From the NCBI GenBank assembly GCA_964570005.1, contig CAZMWE010000056.1:1-5543 (forward strand): 5,543 bases of DNA. The letters are read 5' to 3'. Both the position numbers and the translations under genes were made by a program. Shown piece after piece: positions 4,371-5,543 of the stretch. How positions within the stretch are numbered: the stretch's first letter is position 1; every line of letters starts with the position of its first letter. Origin of the DNA: JAJZCD01 sp964570005. Its GTDB lineage: Bacteria > Patescibacteriota > Saccharimonadia > Saccharimonadales > UBA4665. The notes below the pieces were generated by a model. That model had not been told where the DNA came from. It did no database searches and was given only the letters and a program-made list of their open reading frames with translations.

Positions 4371-5360
4371 ATGAATTATGCGCAGGATTTGCCGAAGCCA
4401 TTTTTTGTGCTGGCGCCGATGGACGATGTGACCGATACGGTCTTTCGTCAGATGGTGGCCGGTCTGGCTGCGCCCGACTTGTTTTTCACGGAATTCGTAA
4501 ATGTGGACGGACTAATGAGCACTGGCCGTAGCAAGCTGCTCAAAAAACTTCGCTTTGCTGTTGGCGAGAAGAGTCTGGTAGCGCAACTTTGGGGCTTGAA
4601 GCCGGAAAGCTTCAGGGCGATAGCCGGACAAATCGCTGACGGCAGCTTGGCACGCGAGCTCGGTTTGCCCGAAGGCTGCAACTTTGTAGGTGTGGATCTG
4701 AACATGGGGTGCCCGGCAAAGAGCGAAGTGCAGAATGGTGCCTGTGCCGCGCTCATTAAACATGAAAATCGTGCGTTGGCAGAGCAGATCATCGAAGCCA
4801 CGCGTGAAGGACTGGCCGGACGGCTACCTTTAAGCGTTAAAACGCGCCTGGGCTTTACCGAGGTTGACATGAGCTGGTTCGAGTTTCTGCTCCGCAAAAA
4901 CCTTGACATGCTGACTGTGCACGGTCGCACTCGCAAAGAAATGAGCAAGGTGCCGGCCCATTGGGACCTGATCGGCGAAGTCGTTAAACTACGCGACAAA
5001 CGTGCACCGCAAACACTAGTTGTCGGCAACGGCGATGTGGAGTCTCGAGAGCAAGGCGAGCAACTGGCCGCGCAGTACGGCCTGGATGGCATCATGGTTG
5101 GCCGCGGTATCTTTCATGACCCGTTGGCGTTTGCTTCGCGAGGTTCTCGTAAGTGGGGTAACTACGACGAAACCGCCAGGATTGATCTCTACCGGCGTCA
5201 CATAGAACTTTTTGCGCAGACGTGGCGCAATGGCGAGCGCAACATCAAAACACTTAATAAATTCTGCAAAGTCTACATTAACGGCTTCGAGGGTGCGAAA
5301 GAACTGCGCGAAAAACTCATGGACGCCCAAACGACCGCAGAGCTGCTACAATTACTATAA
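4371..5360 (+). CDS. dus: tRNA-dihydrouridine synthase
   Basis: This 329-residue FMN enzyme reduces specific uridines in the tRNA D-loop to dihydrouridine using NADPH, in the cytosol. Family motifs occur in order: FFVLAPMDDVTDTVFRQ (11-27) at the start of the TIM barrel, TEFVNVDGL (40-48), AQLWG (71-75), LNMGCPAKSEVQNGACAALI (110-129) with catalytic Cys114, SVKTRLG (155-161) with FMN-binding Lys157, TVHGRT (182-187) with His184, VVGNGDV (217-223) and IMVGRGIF (241-248). A helical C-terminal domain follows. Length is normal, and the ATG at 4371 starts just before the conserved barrel strand. No ribosome-binding site is visible; the promoter predicts a leader of about five bases. The Dus subgroup (A, B or C) cannot be fixed; the plain symbol dus is used. 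The downstream gene starts 19 bases after the stop with no terminator, so the two are probably co-transcribed. Confidence 0.95.
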   Translation: MNYAQDLPKPFFVLAPMDDVTDTVFRQMVAGLAAPDLFFTEFVNVDGLMSTGRSKLLKKLRFAVGEKSLVAQLWGLKPESFRAIAGQIADGSLARELGLPEGCNFVGVDLNMGCPAKSEVQNGACAALIKHENRALAEQIIEATREGLAGRLPLSVKTRLGFTEVDMSWFEFLLRKNLDMLTVHGRTRKEMSKVPAHWDLIGEVVKLRDKRAPQTLVVGNGDVESREQGEQLAAQYGLDGIMVGRGIFHDPLAFASRGSRKWGNYDETARIDLYRRHIELFAQTWRNGERNIKTLNKFCKVYINGFEGAKELREKLMDAQTTAELLQLL

Positions 5361-5379
5361 GATAGTTGAAAATGCAGTC

Positions 5380-5543
5380 ATGGCAGTACAGACCCCGACC
5401 AGACGACCGCTTGTAATCGGCCTACCCGGCAGCTTTGATTCGGCAGATTATTCCTCGTACAACAGTTGGCTTAAGTACCTTCCAGAGCTTGGAGCCGACG
5501 TGCGCATACTAGACATGTTACAGCTGTCCGGCGTGAGGCAGGT
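5380..5543 (+). CDS. Unidentified protein, N-terminal part only (cut by window edge)
   Basis: The frame is open from the ATG at 5380 to the window end: 54 codons plus two bases. It begins MAVQTPTRRPLVIGLPGSFD, followed by an aromatic stretch and ELGADVRILDMLQLSG. RPLVIGLPGSFD followed by a helix and then ADVRILDM has the strand-turn-helix-strand feel of an alpha/beta protein such as an alpha/beta hydrolase or another Rossmann-like fold, but no diagnostic motif is visible and I do not name it. The start is not well marked: there is no clear Shine-Dalgarno in the 19-base gap. The other nearby ATG (5372) runs into a stop after 14 codons in another frame. It is likely expressed from the dus promoter by readthrough or coupling. 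Confidence 0.7.
   Translation, partial: MAVQTPTRRPLVIGLPGSFDSADYSSYNSWLKYLPELGADVRILDMLQLSGVRQ

Noticed and set aside
4448..5095. Minus-strand open frame of 215 codons inside dus
   Set aside because: Antisense shadow of a clear Dus gene; the composition (Ser/Pro/Arg rich) is what reversed coding DNA gives.
1..5543. CRISPR array, insertion sequence or attachment site
   Set aside because: No regularly spaced direct repeats, no transposase-like frame and no terminal inverted repeats with target duplications were found on reading both strands.

Overview
The window looks like chromosomal DNA from a member of the Candidate Phyla Radiation (Patescibacteria), most likely Candidatus Saccharibacteria (TM7). 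This rests on recalled protein style: a 64-residue basic protein with GGKEQTIYYFSKDE, a membrane-anchored protein with a KYQAVFLNNGQVYFG core, and a Dus enzyme starting LPKPFFVLAPMDDVTDTVFRQ. It is inference, not a database result. TGA is used as an ordinary stop (end of the 83-residue membrane protein gene), which fits the standard code and argues against the code-25 CPR lineages.

Layout. (1) Complement 550..1: the 5' part of a gene for a single-pass membrane protein with a 12-serine linker; it runs off the left edge. (2) 551..724: divergent intergenic region with a clear plus-strand promoter (TTGACA-N18-TATGTT). (3) 725..919: 64-residue protein in its own transcription unit, closed by a textbook rho-independent terminator (933..967). 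(4) 996..3612: a three-gene plus-strand cluster of ABC-2-type exporter ATPase, permease with a large external domain, and a 191-residue cytosolic protein of unknown function. (5) 3613..3812: not empty; it holds a decayed 5' fragment of a PHP-domain endonuclease gene (EndoQ type). (6) 3813..4064: GlsB/YeaQ/YmgE-family membrane protein, whose promoter overlaps the dead gene. (7) 4065..4370: 306 bases without an intact gene, holding stem-loops, a possible second decayed reading frame and the promoter of the next gene. (8) 4371..5360: tRNA-dihydrouridine synthase, apparently transcribed with almost no leader. (9) 5380..5543: start of an unidentified gene, probably co-transcribed with dus.

Functionally, the ATPase and permease should form one exporter, with the 191-residue protein a candidate partner by position only. 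The 64-residue protein, the GlsB-like protein and Dus look like independently controlled housekeeping or stress genes. I see no complete new defence or mobile system, and no CRISPR, insertion sequence, tRNA or rRNA. The most informative unannotated signal is the PHP endonuclease remnant at 3660..3787. Others are a possible pattern of -10 boxes sitting only 6-12 bases before start codons, and the -35 box that mimics a TTG start codon at 659.
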